Source of the DNA: Pseudoips prasinana
Lineage: Eukaryota; Arthropoda; Insecta; Lepidoptera; Nolidae
NCBI GenBank assembly: GCA_951640165.1
Contig: OX621234.1
Coordinates: 29,020,549 to 29,084,548 of the forward strand
DNA: 64,000 bases
Direction of reading: 5' to 3'
Shown here: positions 32,326-42,402 of the stretch, piece after piece
Layout of the letters: the number at the start of each line of letters is the position of its first letter
Numbering within the stretch: position 1 is the stretch's first letter
The notes under the pieces: model-generated
The model's input: only the letters and a program-made list of their open reading frames with translations
What the model was told of the DNA's origin: nothing
Databases searched by the model: none
Position numbers and translations under genes: made by a program

Positions 32326-33451
32326 ATTTAGATGCATACATATTGCGCGAGATATTAACGTGTCTATACATATATACTCGTAAATTATGCAATTTCAAAT
32401 TAATAAAGTAGGGCTTAATAAATACTTTCAACAAGAATTGTTTCACTTAATGTCCTATGGGGTCCGTTATTAAACGCTATGTGCCATCGTAACATTTAAC
32501 GTTTAAATTTTATTGCTCGAAAGAACAAAGAGCCATCGACTTAGGCCGCACTATATTGATGGGCAACTAACTACGGATCCCTACACTGCACGTGCCCCGA
32601 CATCCATTTGGCCGGTGCAGCGGTGTTACTAATATCTCATTCTCAGTACCTAGGTATAAAGGTCGACATGATTTTGATCTTTGCGTCTTTAGGAAAGGCA
32701 CACAATGTGATGCGTCCAAAGTGCGGTACCTGCCAAATGTTCTTAGTTTTGACCGCTAAATTAAACATAACTTTATTGATCAACACCGTTCGCACGAGAA
32801 CCCGCAATACATCCTCAGTCGATAAAAAATTGCCAGAAGTTCATTTTTCATGGCAACATAAACTATACAAAATAAATTACGCTAATTCATGGTTTCTTTT
32901 TTCGTTAAAATTATCTAATTATTTTAAACTTATAGTAATTGCTTGGTTCACAATAAATTTGATAAGAATGTGTATCCCATTCTGTGAAGTGTAGGTACTA
33001 AAAACCTTTATTCAAACGTAACCATTAATAAATCAGGAATAAAATGATATAACGGCGTCAGTACTACGCTCAACCACTCATCGATATTAACATTTGTATA
33101 GAAAAGGAGTCCTTATTTTGGAGTAAAGAAGGTCCAGTCAGTATATACCTAAATTTTATGATACTCTATCAATGGTAAAGCTTCATCCTTTAGATTTACT
33201 TCGAGGTCTAGCAGCTTCCATTCAAAAATCCATTCACAAAGGTTTAAGAGAGGGTTTTGATGTGTTTTCTAGTGCCGTGCGTTGGTGACTAGACTTATGC
33301 CTCCGATATGTACTGACAGAGGATTAGAAACACGGATAGAGGCGCCTGCAAATAATATGTCATTTATTTACCGCGTACAATTTTGGAATAGACTGACAGA
33401 CTGTTTGTCATATCCACGCACAGTTGAAATGTAACTACTGAACTAAACAAG
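32326..33451. other. no gene recognised
   Basis: A 128-codon frame on + (32608-32994) begins on a non-ATG codon and shows no domain. The C-terminal 40 residues are hydrophobic, but the frame is probably chance. Confidence 0.3.
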
Positions 33452-33592
33452 GTACAGACGTCAGCACATCCAGCTACCCCAATCTGTCAAATTTATTTTA
33501 TAGATTTTAAATTTTATCACAAAAGCATAAGGTTCACTTTCAATTGGGGAAATTTGACAGATTGGTCTGGCTTGATGTGTTGGCGTCTGTAC
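33452..33592. mobile_element. MITE family M, copy 2
   Basis: Ends GTACAGACGTCAGCACATCC and the inverse of GATGTGTTGGCGTCTGTAC. 141 bp, the same length as the core of copy 4. Confidence 0.85.
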
Positions 33593-34909
33593 ACTTTATA
33601 AAGTAGACTATACGAAATGGAACCCCGAAAGTGGGACAATTTATTTCATCCCAATTATCCAATCAAGAAATAAAATTACTATAACTTCTTTATTTTACCA
33701 TTTACCACTTGACATCAAGGGAGTCGTGTGAAATGAATTTTAATACAAGTATGGCTTTCGAAGATTACATAAACTGCGAGATCCAACAAAGTAGTGGATT
33801 ATTGTTGGAAAACAGATTGACATGAATCGACGACTAAGATCGGCGATCAATTTCTTTTTTGCGTGACATAATTATTTATGGAGGATGAATGAATAGATAG
33901 TGCACCTCTGTTTTCCTACACACTAATATGTAATGCATAGCTGGCTAGCCTTTGTATCCGAAATTTAGCCAAGAGCAATTTTAGTCAGCACTTAGACGTA
34001 GAATTCATTATTTAAAGGTTCACTATCGCGTTTTGTATCCATAGAATGTTGTTTTCGAGAGGTTATCCCCTGTATCCGCCCGTCGACATTTTATATCAGC
34101 TATCAGTGGCGCAAGGGTGAGGCTAATAAAGTCACTGCCAGGTGGAATGAAACTCATACCACGTTGGCAATAACCGCAATATATGATACCAAGCCGTATT
34201 TGCCACAACCGGATTTCAAATAAAATAACTGATTCTATAAAACGTTTTTTATCTAGGTAAAACATAATTGATATCTCAGTAAGTGTAATGGTTGGTTAAG
34301 AATATAAATGGTACTTTACCAGCGCCGGGAAAAATGTCGAGTTGTTAAAGTAAGCGGGAAGATGTTGCGATCCGCGTGACGAGTTAGCAACTGTCACTAC
34401 CACAGATATAAAAAAATAATGTATCTGAGGGAGGACCTTTCCTAATTATTACTTTTCTTAACAACCGACAACTAATCTAAACATAATTTCCCCAAAAGTA
34501 TAGCCTATCGAAAACAAAAATTAACAGCGAAGAAATCGCGTAACATACAGATAAACTGATAAAATCCTTTATTATTAAGACGGTTAAAATTCATATATAT
34601 ACACAAGAACGAACCAAGCTTCGAATTCAATAGGACACTGCGTATTCCTATAACGCAGAGCAAATAGATTATTTTGCTCGTTCCGGACCCGACGCAACGG
34701 GATATTTTCACACACAGTATATTGAACTCAATTTATACTACTTTATAACTCATATTTGAATACTTTCTTTTAATTTTCAATACAAAGCAATATTTTTCAA
34801 TTAATGTTCCTAGTTCTATTGCATTTACATGTTGAGTTTGTTTGTTTTCTTTGGTAAAATTAATTTATTTGTTCGTGACTATTTATTAAATATATACTTT
34901 TACCCTTAA
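33593..34909. other. no gene seen
   Basis: AT-rich. Frames of 68-80 codons on - (34023 and 34505) are unrecognised. Confidence 0.35.
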
Positions 34910-35095
34910 GGGCCTATAGTAAGTGCGCCGGTGACGCGCGTTCGTAGCGATACACGCGCGCGTTATTAGCATCGCGTTTGTATAGATACAAACAAATATA
35001 AACTGCTCTGTAGGGTAAAAGCGCGCTGTCGACGCGCCGGCCGTCAAGAAACGCGCGTCGACGGCGCGTTTAAAAAACGTGGTGCGCATTGGCCC
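34910..35095. mobile_element. CpG-rich MITE with TAA duplications
   Basis: 186 bp bounded by GGGCC and GGCCC and flanked on both sides by TAA (34907-34909, 35096-35098), a 3-bp duplication as made by PIF/Harbinger elements. The inside is full of GCGC and CGCG, in sharp contrast to the AT-rich flanks. Inverted similarity of the ends goes little beyond GGGCC(T/A)AT and GTGCGC. No coding capacity. Confidence 0.55.
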
Positions 35096-35354
35096 TAACA
35101 GTACATATTAAATAAAAATAAATATGTTTTAGAAGTAGGTTACATACACACATCAACACAATCTAGGGATATTGAACATTTCATTGATTATCTAGAAAAC
35201 TATAAACATTTTGTTATGACTGTAAATGGAAGAATTAAAGATAATTTCATGGCCGATATTTAAACATTAACAACACGATGCGATTTTGTTTTTCTAATTA
35301 ATAAAAGTCTTAAATTAATTAAGCCATAGAAAATTACTGAGTGAACAAAAACAT

Positions 35355-35360
35355 TTTATT
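35355..35360 (-). terminator. probable polyadenylation signal of the transposase gene
   Basis: TTTATT on +, that is AATAAA on -, about 56 bases past the transposase stop and inside the element. Confidence 0.45.
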
Positions 35361-35415
35361 CTTATAAAATTATTCAATCGAATTAAATGAATAAAAATCT
35401 TACCAAATCTGATAA

Positions 35416-36438
35416 TCAGTAATCGGTATTTCCTCCTCTAACATTAATCACACAGCGGCAACGATTTTCCATACTTAAAATTAAGGTGTCAATGTCTTGC
35501 TGGGGTATGCAGTCCCAAGTTCTTTTTAAATGTTCGAAAAGTTGTTCTTCTGTTGTCAAGTTGGGCGGAAAATCCCTCAATGCTCTTCGCTGTAACATGT
35601 CCCAGGCGTGTTCAATTGGGTTTAAGTCTGGCGACTGTGGAGGCCAATCTAATACCTGAACATCGTGTTCTCGAAGGGCGGCCCTCACCAGCCGCGCTGT
35701 ATGGGAAGGTGCATTGTCATGCATGAGCTGAAATTCTTGCCCCGTTAGGGCCCTGAGCGGGACAATGACACGTTCTACTACCTCCTCACGGTATCTATGG
35801 GCAGTCATGCTGCCCTGAATCCAAATGAGTTGGGTTCGTCCGCCGATTCGTATTCCTGCCCACACCATAATTGTCCCGCCTTGGTAAGAGTGGACCTCCT
35901 GTGGATGTCGGAGACGGCTGACCCTGCCTGGAGTTCTCCAAACGCGTGTTCGTCTCGAATCTGGATGAAATCCATAGCGGGACTCATCAGTGAACAGCAC
36001 CAATGACCATTGTTGATCACTCCATGTCAAATGTTCTTGAGCCCATAAAAGTCGCCTACCGCGATTGCCACGTCGCAGCGCTGGGACTCGTAGCGGTCTG
36101 CGAGCATGAAGACCAACTTCATGCAGCCTCCTTCGCACGGTTTGGTCGCTCACCAGCAGCTGCTGACCCTCCTGGAGCCTTTGCACTAGTTGCATCGCTG
36201 TGATATTGGGTAGTCTTCTGGCGGTCATTTGGAGAAATCGATCCTGTCTCTGAGTGGTAACACGATATCTACCTGTGTGCCGTTCTGCCACATCTCCAGT
36301 AGCGCGATAACGTGACCACAGCCTGGATACCACATTTTGGCTTGTGCCCAGAGACTCAGCAACGACGCGTTGAATAGCACCGTTTTGTAACATGCCAACT
36401 GCCCGTAACATTTCATCTCGACTCAAATGATGGCGTGG
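35416..36438 (-). CDS. Tc1-like DD34E transposase, intact
   Basis: 340 residues from the ATG at 36438 (MPRHHLSRDEM); an in-frame ATG eight codons upstream (36462) is less likely because family proteins start near the first helix-turn-helix. Residues about 1-60 and 70-115 form two helix-turn-helix DNA-binding units joined by a TGRYRV stretch in the GRPR-hook position. The catalytic core shows LFTDESRYGF (first Asp), LMHDNAPSHT (second Asp) and SPDLNPIEHAWD (Glu), with 34 residues between the second Asp and the Glu, as in Tc1. Cut-and-paste transposase acting on the terminal repeats that bound it. Length and motifs are normal, with no stop or frameshift. Codon use is GC-richer than the flanks, as expected of a recent arrival. 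Confidence 0.92.
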   Translation of the reverse strand, partial: PRHHLSRDEMLRAVGMLQNGAIQRVVAESLGTSQNVVSRLWSRYRATGDVAERHTGRYRVTTQRQDRFLQMTARRLPNITAMQLVQRLQEGQQLLVSDQTVRRRLHEVGLHARRPLRVPALRRGNRGRRLLWAQEHLTWSDQQWSLVLFTDESRYGFHPDSRRTRVWRTPGRVSRLRHPQEVHSYQGGTIMVWAGIRIGGRTQLIWIQGSMTAHRYREEVVERVIVPLRALTGQEFQLMHDNAPSHTARLVRAALREHDVQVLDWPPQSPDLNPIEHAWDMLQRRALRDFPPNLTTEEQLFEHLKRTWDCIPQQDIDTLILSMENRCRCVINVRGGNTDY

Positions 36439-36738
36439 CATGACGCTAAAAAGCTTACACAACCAATTGAGAAAAGAAAATAAAACAATTTATCAGGTTT
36501 TCTTCAATTAACACGCAAAAAAAATTTTAATGCAACTTCTTGAAATTAGATACAACTCAAGATTGCGCTGTGCTTTGCGTGTTTTCATTTGTTTCTCATT
36601 TTAATTTTTAAATTTTGAATAAAGAATAGACAAGGTTTAAATCTGTAAATAAACTTTTTAAGGAAACTAAATAGGTTTTAAACAATAAAGCCATGTTTGA
36701 TTTCAAAATAACGTATCCCTAGACTTTGTTGATGTGTG

Positions 36739-36994
36739 TATGTGTTTCCATAATCTCGAATAAAACATTGGACGGCCGTAACGCTTATTCCTTAGATGAC
36801 GATTTCTAACAATTATCTACCGCACCGCATTTTTTGAGTTCTATCATCAAATTTAAAATGAAAGTACTTACCAGGTATAGGTACTTAAAAAAACATCTTT
36901 AAATAAAGACTCTACCTACGTAATAACAATATCACGTAGGCAGCAAGAGCGGTATTCGTCGTGTAAGTATATGCCAACAATGGCCTCGAGTGTT
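36739..36994. other. no gene seen
   Basis: Unique-looking spacer between the Tc1 element and MITE M copy 3. Confidence 0.4.
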
Positions 36995-37155
36995 CAGATG
37001 ACAGCACATCCAGCTACCCCAATCTGTCAAATTTCCGCAATTGAAAATGATCTGATGATTTTCAACTTTATCACTTAAGTATAAGGTAATTAGGTAAGTG
37101 ATAAAGTTGAAAATGTATAAAAGTAGTATTGGCGTCTATAGTATTGGCGTCTGTA
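36995..37155. mobile_element. MITE family M, copy 3 (internally rearranged)
   Basis: The left end ACAGCACATCCAGCTACCCC is intact; the right end is degraded to a tandem AGTATTGGCGTCT repeat. Inside is an inverted TTTTCAACTTTATCACTTA / AAGTGATAAAGTTGAAAA pair. Confidence 0.7.
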
Positions 37156-37189
37156 CCTTACAGAATGCAGTAGTGAAAAATATAATGTT

Positions 37190-37362
37190 TCCAAGTCGCC
37201 AGGGCTCATCGGGTTGGGGGGAAGGGACAGCAACACTTGTTTGCTGACTTTTAAAGGCCGGCAACGCACCCGCAACTCCTCTGGTGTTGCGAATGTCCAT
37301 GGGCGGCGGTGATCACTTAACATAACTCACTTGCCCGTCTGTCGCCCTCTTATATAAAAAAA
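37190..37362 (+). repeat. repeat family E, copy 3
   Basis: AAAGGCCGGCAACGCACCCG, CTCCTCTGGTGTTGCGAATG, GTCCATGGGCGGCGGTGATC and an A-rich end. Very similar to 14037-14210. Confidence 0.7.
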
Positions 37363-37781
37363 AATACCACACGGCCATATTTTGATAGTCTGTCGTAAAA
37401 CATAGGCTCACTTAAATCAATTTGATACTTCAATTATCAATAACAAACTGACCCCATCAACTTACCACTGCATAAATACCCATATAAATTGCCATAATTA
37501 ATTGGTAGTTATATTATACCCATTAATTATTGCAATTTGTAAGCAATTGTAGCTAAATAATTACAGCTTCAAAACCATTTTGAGGACGGTACACAAAATA
37601 TCATAAAACAATATCAATGTTTAATGCGGGCACGTTGTAGATGTTGTTTAATTTTAAATTTATAGAACAAACTTCAAGTTTCACCGATGCAAAACAAGCG
37701 GCGAAGTTTGATGTAATTTATTTTGGAGTTTGCTTTGTGCGATGTAAGAGAATACATACACAATAAAACGACCTGTAGTAC
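37363..37781. other. no gene seen
   Basis: AT-rich spacer. Confidence 0.4.
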
Positions 37782-37905
37782 TAGCCTGTTGGTCTAGTAT
37801 TCAGTAACCCTGACTGCTAAGCCAGAGGTCGTGGGTTCAGTACCCACCCAGAACAAATCCTTTTGTGATAACCACCATTGTTTGATCTATGTATATCTAT
37901 ATATA
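37782..37905 (+). mobile_element. SINE-1, 5' half
   Basis: Head with TTGGTCTAGTATTCAGTAAC and GTCGTGGGTTCAGTACCC, then a short body that fades into TATC repeats. Confidence 0.7.
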
Positions 37906-37921
37906 TCTATCTATTAATAAT

Positions 37922-38118
37922 CTCCTTGACAATAACTTAATACAAGTTAGCTTAATGTCACTACCGTTATAAAATAAATTGTATAAATGTTTTAACATTC
38001 CGTGTCCCTAAATATATGTAATATGTAACTAGAAATAATAACTGTATTACTACAAACATGTTCTGACTATTTACAAGCGCTTTTTTAAAGTCTACGTGAA
38101 TAAAAACCTTTTTTATTT
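37922..38118 (+). repeat. LINE-like 3' end, family F, copy 1
   Basis: TTGACAATAACTTAATACAA through ACAAACATGTTCTGACTATT and TACAAGCGCTTTTTTAAAG to GTGAATAAAAACCTTTTTT. The reverse complement is at 48757-48962. AATAAA and T/A-rich end suggest a LINE 3' UTR on +. Confidence 0.6.
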
Positions 38119-38149
38119 TATTTATGCTTGGGTGTAATTTAACTATATA

Positions 38150-38262
38150 TTTATGTCATCATCATCATATCAGCCGAAAGACGCCCGCTGCGGAAACAAC
38201 AACGACCTTCCCCAAAGATCTCCACAATTGCCGGTCCTGCGCTATCCGCATCCATCGCAAAG
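38150..38262 (-). mobile_element. RTE-type LINE 3' end
   Basis: ATCATCATCATATCAGCCGA at the left is the reversed tail; CCAAAGATCTCCACAATTGC is the reversed DRQLWRSL coding part. It has a small insertion after GACGCCCGC. It joins directly to a SINE-1 tail. Confidence 0.7.
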
Positions 38263-38263
38263 T

Positions 38264-38345
38264 ATGTTTGTCAGTTGTCTGATTGCCATAGTACAGATCA
38301 GATTTTGTTAATGGTCCAAAGATATTTAATTATTTTTACTGTCAC
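38264..38345 (+). mobile_element. SINE-1 3' fragment
   Basis: AAGTATGTTTGTCAGTTGTC, then a degraded CATAGTACAGATCAGA block. It abuts the RTE fragment on the left. Confidence 0.55.
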
Positions 38346-38799
38346 TTATCCCTGAAATGTGCCCGTAACATTGATATATTTGTATATCAATGGCCCGTAA
38401 ATTTAAACCTTTCTAACACTTAGACCGTGCAAAGCTGAGCTGTAATGTGGTGAGGTATTTAATTGGCGAATTGTTGGCCGACCTTTACATATAGGTACAT
38501 ACATATGTCTAGCGGTAGTCTGCACACATGGTCCTAAGTTGAAAATCTTGGTTTCTCTCATTTTAGGGGGTCTGAGAGAACGTATCACAATTCTCATGTG
38601 GCTATAGCCTTTTCTTAATTTCTTATATTTATAATATTTGGACAACTAGTAATAATACTTGCTTGTTGAATTCTACATTTTATTTAAAGTGAAACCTTTT
38701 ATTAAAGAAGAATACTTAGATATAGCGATATAATATTAAATGAATAAGATGAAACTCAAGAAATAATGTAATCTGATGAGTATTACTCTTATCAACAAC
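38346..38799. other. no gene seen
   Basis: An 80-codon frame on - (38403-38645) is unrecognised. Confidence 0.35.
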
Positions 38800-38803
38800 T
38801 TAA

Positions 38804-39167
38804 GAGGCCTATTACAGTCCACTAGCGCCGCCAATCGAAATATTGTCATAACTCGTAAATAGAATCAAAAATACAAAATGTGGTCTATTATTACTGTAGA
38901 AAAGGCAATAACGTAATTTTATAACACATTGTCAACACTTGAAATATAGATGTTTAGCTAAATCGTGCATTCAAAACATAAACGGCCGTTTTTGTTACAA
39001 ATGCACGATTTAGCTAAACAGCTATCTTTCAAGTGTTGACAATGTGTTATAAAATTACGTTATTGCCTTTTCTACAATAATAATAGACCACATTTTGTAT
39101 TTTTGATTCTATTTACGAGTTATGACATTTTTTCGATTGGCGGCGCTAGTGGACTGTAAAAGGCCCC
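38804..39167. mobile_element. 364-bp foldback MITE flanked by TTAA
   Basis: Almost the whole element is one inverted repeat: arms of roughly 165-170 bp that begin GAGGCCTATTACAGTCCACT at the left and, from the right, GGGGCCTTTTACAGTCCACT. The ends are flanked by TTAA at 38800-38803 and 39168-39171, the target duplication of piggyBac-type and some other elements. The arms differ by only a few bases and small gaps. The short centre contains AACGGCCGTT. No coding capacity. Confidence 0.85.
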
Positions 39168-39171
39168 TTAA

Positions 39172-39837
39172 CGTATTCCGACAACAAATTAACTAATATA
39201 CGTAATGTTGAAATCAAGGTTTATATGGTTGCTTGTCCGAGTTGAGAAGTTAATTTTGTAAACAATAAATACTTTCCCAAGTTCAGACAGCTCATTATTC
39301 TGAGTTTGGAAGAGTTTACTTAAAAGTATTACTGTCTGTCTGTTGTTTGTCACTGTTCGGTCAAAACAAAGTCTGCTAAAAAGTTGGTTTGTTTTTGGGA
39401 CTGCGAAAAATATATACAGGTGTAATTAAAGTGTTGATTGAAGGGAGATATTTTATTCATCTCGAATAAGTCAGTAGTTTTATATGCGTGTCCGGTGATA
39501 ATATCGGTCCGTAATAGCGGCTGTTTCATCATAGATGAACATTAACAGAAGAACCGGTCTCTGATTTAACCATTACTAATTCGCATGCCTGTCCACTCAC
39601 ACTATATATGTAAAATCTATTGATATTGTATCTAATAAGATATAATTTTAGTCTAATGGAAGAAGAATAATAGTTTATTTTGTTTTGATAGCAAAATGGA
39701 AGGAACGGGCCTTTACATAAAATGCGTGATTTATTTCTAATTCAATTCTGCATTTGCGTAAAATCATGTGGTAAAATAGATCTTTAAAATTAGAACATAC
39801 TAATATTGAAATTAAATTTCAGCCTCTTAAACAAATT
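39172..39837. other. no gene seen
   Basis: AT-rich. Nothing recognised. Confidence 0.4.
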
Positions 39838-39935
39838 AGTATTCCGTTGCTATAATGGTTAATGTTCCTAACTGCTAAGGCAGAGGCGCGGGTTGATCTC
39901 CACGCAGGACATTCACACGTTTGGGATCGTTGTAT
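39838..39935 (+). mobile_element. SINE-1 head, degraded
   Basis: CCGTTGCTATAATGGTTAAT, CTGCTAAGGCAGAGG and a broken B box (GCGGGTTGATCTCC), then GCAGGACA. The body is missing. Confidence 0.6.
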
Positions 39936-39964
39936 AAATGTCTCCCAAAAAGATCTCTTCAATG

Positions 39965-40135
39965 GAATTGTATCCATCATTTGGGGCAATCTGTAGGGTT
40001 ATGCCATAATCGCTAAGCTTGCCAGACGGGCTGATAATCGCAGAATGATGATCATAGTAATAAGAGAAACGCTACTACCCGTTCTCTGGTAGATGAGAAG
40101 GGGTGATGATATTCGTTGCCGTCAGCCACACCGCA
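39965..40135 (+). repeat. repeat family C, copy 5
   Basis: GGTTATGCCATAATCGCTAA, CCAGACGGGCTGATAATCGC, a CCCGTTCTCTGGTAGATGAG block and GATGATATTCGTTGCCGTC, ending in CACACCGCAC. Confidence 0.65.
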
Positions 40136-40324
40136 CAATTTGATAATAAATAAATAATTTATATATATTATTCTTCGCTACTTTTCTGTTCTTGATGTCA
40201 AGTTAAGTCTGCCAACCTAGAATATGCCACTGAGGTGCAACTCGGACAGACCGGCTCATTGTTAGAGGAGCCCTATTATCTTGCAGTGGGACAGTAATGG
40301 GCAGCATTATATTATTATATAATT

Positions 40325-40512
40325 ACTAGCTGTGCCCCGCGGTTTTACCCGCGTTAAACTTTATAAATTATCACAGCTCCTCCCCCGTAGGTGATAGCGT
40401 GATAATATGTAGCCTATATGTTGACCAGACCTCTTAGTAATAATATTCATGCAAAATTTGAAGTAAATCCATGCAGTACTTTTTGAGTTTAGCCCGGACA
40501 TACATACAGACC
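40325..40512 (+). repeat. ACTAGCTGTGCC repeat, copy 2 (3' truncated)
   Basis: ACTAGCTGTGCCCCGCGGTT, then TTAAACTTTATAAATTATCA and GCCCGGACATACATACAGAC. The usual TTTATAATATTAGT end is missing. Confidence 0.65.
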
Positions 40513-41970
40513 AAAATTCTAATAACTATATTTTTGGCTTCTATATCAATTGTAGATCACGCCCCAAGTATCCTTTAAAAAAAATATTCAATGTACAGTT
40601 TTGACTTTCCTACGATTTTATTATATGTATAGATTTGCTTCCATATTTGTAAATATTACGAAACATTGGATAATGTTTACGTTATTTATATTTGCCTTAC
40701 ATATAAATAAGACATAGCTGATAATCATCTCAATTCTATTAGTTACACTTAAGACAAAAAATCCTTTTGAAAATTGAGATTGTTCTAACCGTTTGGGGCT
40801 AAAAGGTCAAGAGACACAAATTCTTAAAATATTAATACAAAAAGAGAGGCTCTTTGTATCTAGATTTTATAAAAGGTACCTTTCCCAACCACTCTTCATT
40901 TCTTGCCTAATTGTTTTAAGGTCATCCAAGTTCAGAGGACGAACATTTAACACATTTACGAAGCAAGGTCACACAACAGTATGTAGACAGGGTGTTATAC
41001 CTTTGATGTGTCTGCCCCCTCCTGCCCCGACAGCTGGCTTAAGAAATGTGTGGGATACCTTACATTAGTGATACCGCATGTAATTGTATTAAGTAATAGT
41101 ATTGAGGCCAGAGCTAAGATTAACAAACGCAGGTGTACAAATGTACTGGAACTAGATAGTAGTAACTATTTAGTTCCAGTACATTCGACACCACGATAGT
41201 TACTACACTTGCATTTTTGTAAAACGTATAATATACATGCTTTTAAGTTTTTTTAAAGACATCGTCCGCACTAGGGAATCTAATCCCTGTGTCGCGGGGT
41301 ACTTTACAAACATATAATAGACGGACACAAATTACATCCAGACTCCGAACAACTATTTATGAGTCACACAAATAGTAAAATTGTATTGGTAGATTGTTTA
41401 GAATCGTTATTAGATCATATAATGTCGTATCATAATATTTTTGTCGATGGTCTACCAGTAGCGTGGTCAAATACAAATAATTGTCTTGAGACCAAAATAT
41501 TGGGACGAGTCGAAAAATGTTACCGGCATATTTCTGTAAACAAAATATCGATGCAGCCCAGAATCAGAATGAAGCTGTCAGCTCTGCTCTTGGCTTATCT
41601 CCGGGCTTGTAGGATAATGATTAAACGCAAAATATGTCCCATTGGCTTCAATTCGAAAAGTATTTTTTATTTACATTTACATAAAACCTAGTCAGCATCT
41701 AATTATTATAATTGACAACATTTCATATTTTTTACTGGCAGGTATTATTGCGTTATTTAAAAGTAAATCGAAAACTAGGGCACCCATATTTTTCCGTTTT
41801 GCGAAATTACGAACTTTTCATTCATAATTTCACTTTTGAAATTCGATGTATTCTAAAAAGACGTAAGCGCCAAATGACGTCATACATACGGCGGAATGGC
41901 CCTCGATCTTTGCATTAATGTGACCCGTCAAAAAAAAATCATTGTCATGTCATTTATTACGCGTATTTGT
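40513..41970. other. no gene recognised; open frames of unknown meaning
   Basis: A 110-codon frame with ATG on + (41359-41691, starting MSHTNSKIVLVDCLE) and a 91-codon frame (40793-41068) have no recognisable domain. A hairpin lies at 41140-41185. Confidence 0.3.
41140..41185. repeat. 21-22 bp hairpin, 3-nt loop, one mismatch
   Basis: AATGTACTGGAACTAGATAG (41140 onward) pairs with CTATTTAGTTCCAGTACATT ending at 41185. Confidence 0.85.
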
Positions 41971-41982
41971 CTAGTTGTCTTG

Positions 41983-42402
41983 AAGTTTTGGCGCCAACGC
42001 GGAAAAGGACGCCTCGAGGCTATGTTTTATTTTCAAAAACTGGTGTAAATTCGAGTTTTATGTGTAAATATGGTGGATTTTTAGACATAACATCTTCGAC
42101 AACGTACACAAGTGGAGGAAAGTGCAATATTGCCGTGAATTGTGATTTACCGTGTTGTAACCAAAACTCCATAGAAGCCTCTGGTAAAGTCTCCACTGCT
42201 TTACTGGGGTAGGACTATGACTTGACTGTGACGGACGTGACGGACATGACTGTGACGGACGTGACGGACATGCATGACTGACTGACTTTGAAACATAAAT
42301 ATTACAACTGAAGACGTGGCGGTATGGTCACAGACCTTAGCCTGCCCAAAGATGGCAAAAAAAAAACTAGTTGTCTTGTCAAACTCGTTGGCGCCAAAAC
42401 TT
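41983..42402. mobile_element. possible DNA element with 17-bp inverted ends
   Basis: AAGTTTTGGCGCCAACG at 41983-41999 and its exact reverse complement at 42386-42402. A 12-bp direct repeat CTAGTTGTCTTG lies just outside the left end (41971-41982) and just inside the right end (42367-42378). An 81-codon open frame (41967-42212, with ...KYGGFLDITSSTTYTSGG) runs inside, unrecognised. No clear target duplication, so the limits are uncertain. Confidence 0.4.
42224..42271. repeat. two tandem copies of a 24-bp unit
   Basis: GACTGTGACGGACGTGACGG plus ACAT, exactly repeated twice, then GACT repeats. It lies inside the possible element at 41983-42402. Confidence 0.85.

Larger units (their letters stand above)
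35147..36738 (-). mobile_element. complete Tc1-like transposon
   Basis: The terminal inverted repeats are 25 bp (CACACATCAACA plus CAATCTAGGGATA at the left; CACACATCAACA plus AAGTCTAGGGATA reading in from the right), two mismatches, each flanked by TA (35145-35146 and 36739-36740). 1,592 bp with one intact transposase gene on -. It has every part needed for movement and the ends are little diverged, so it is likely a recent insertion. Confidence 0.9.

Noticed and set aside
32608..32994. 128-codon ORF
   Set aside because: Starts on a non-ATG codon, no domain, composition of AT-rich filler. Kept only as a note in the gap entry.
35797..36203. Frames on + inside the Tc1 element
   Set aside because: Antisense to the transposase; no independent support.
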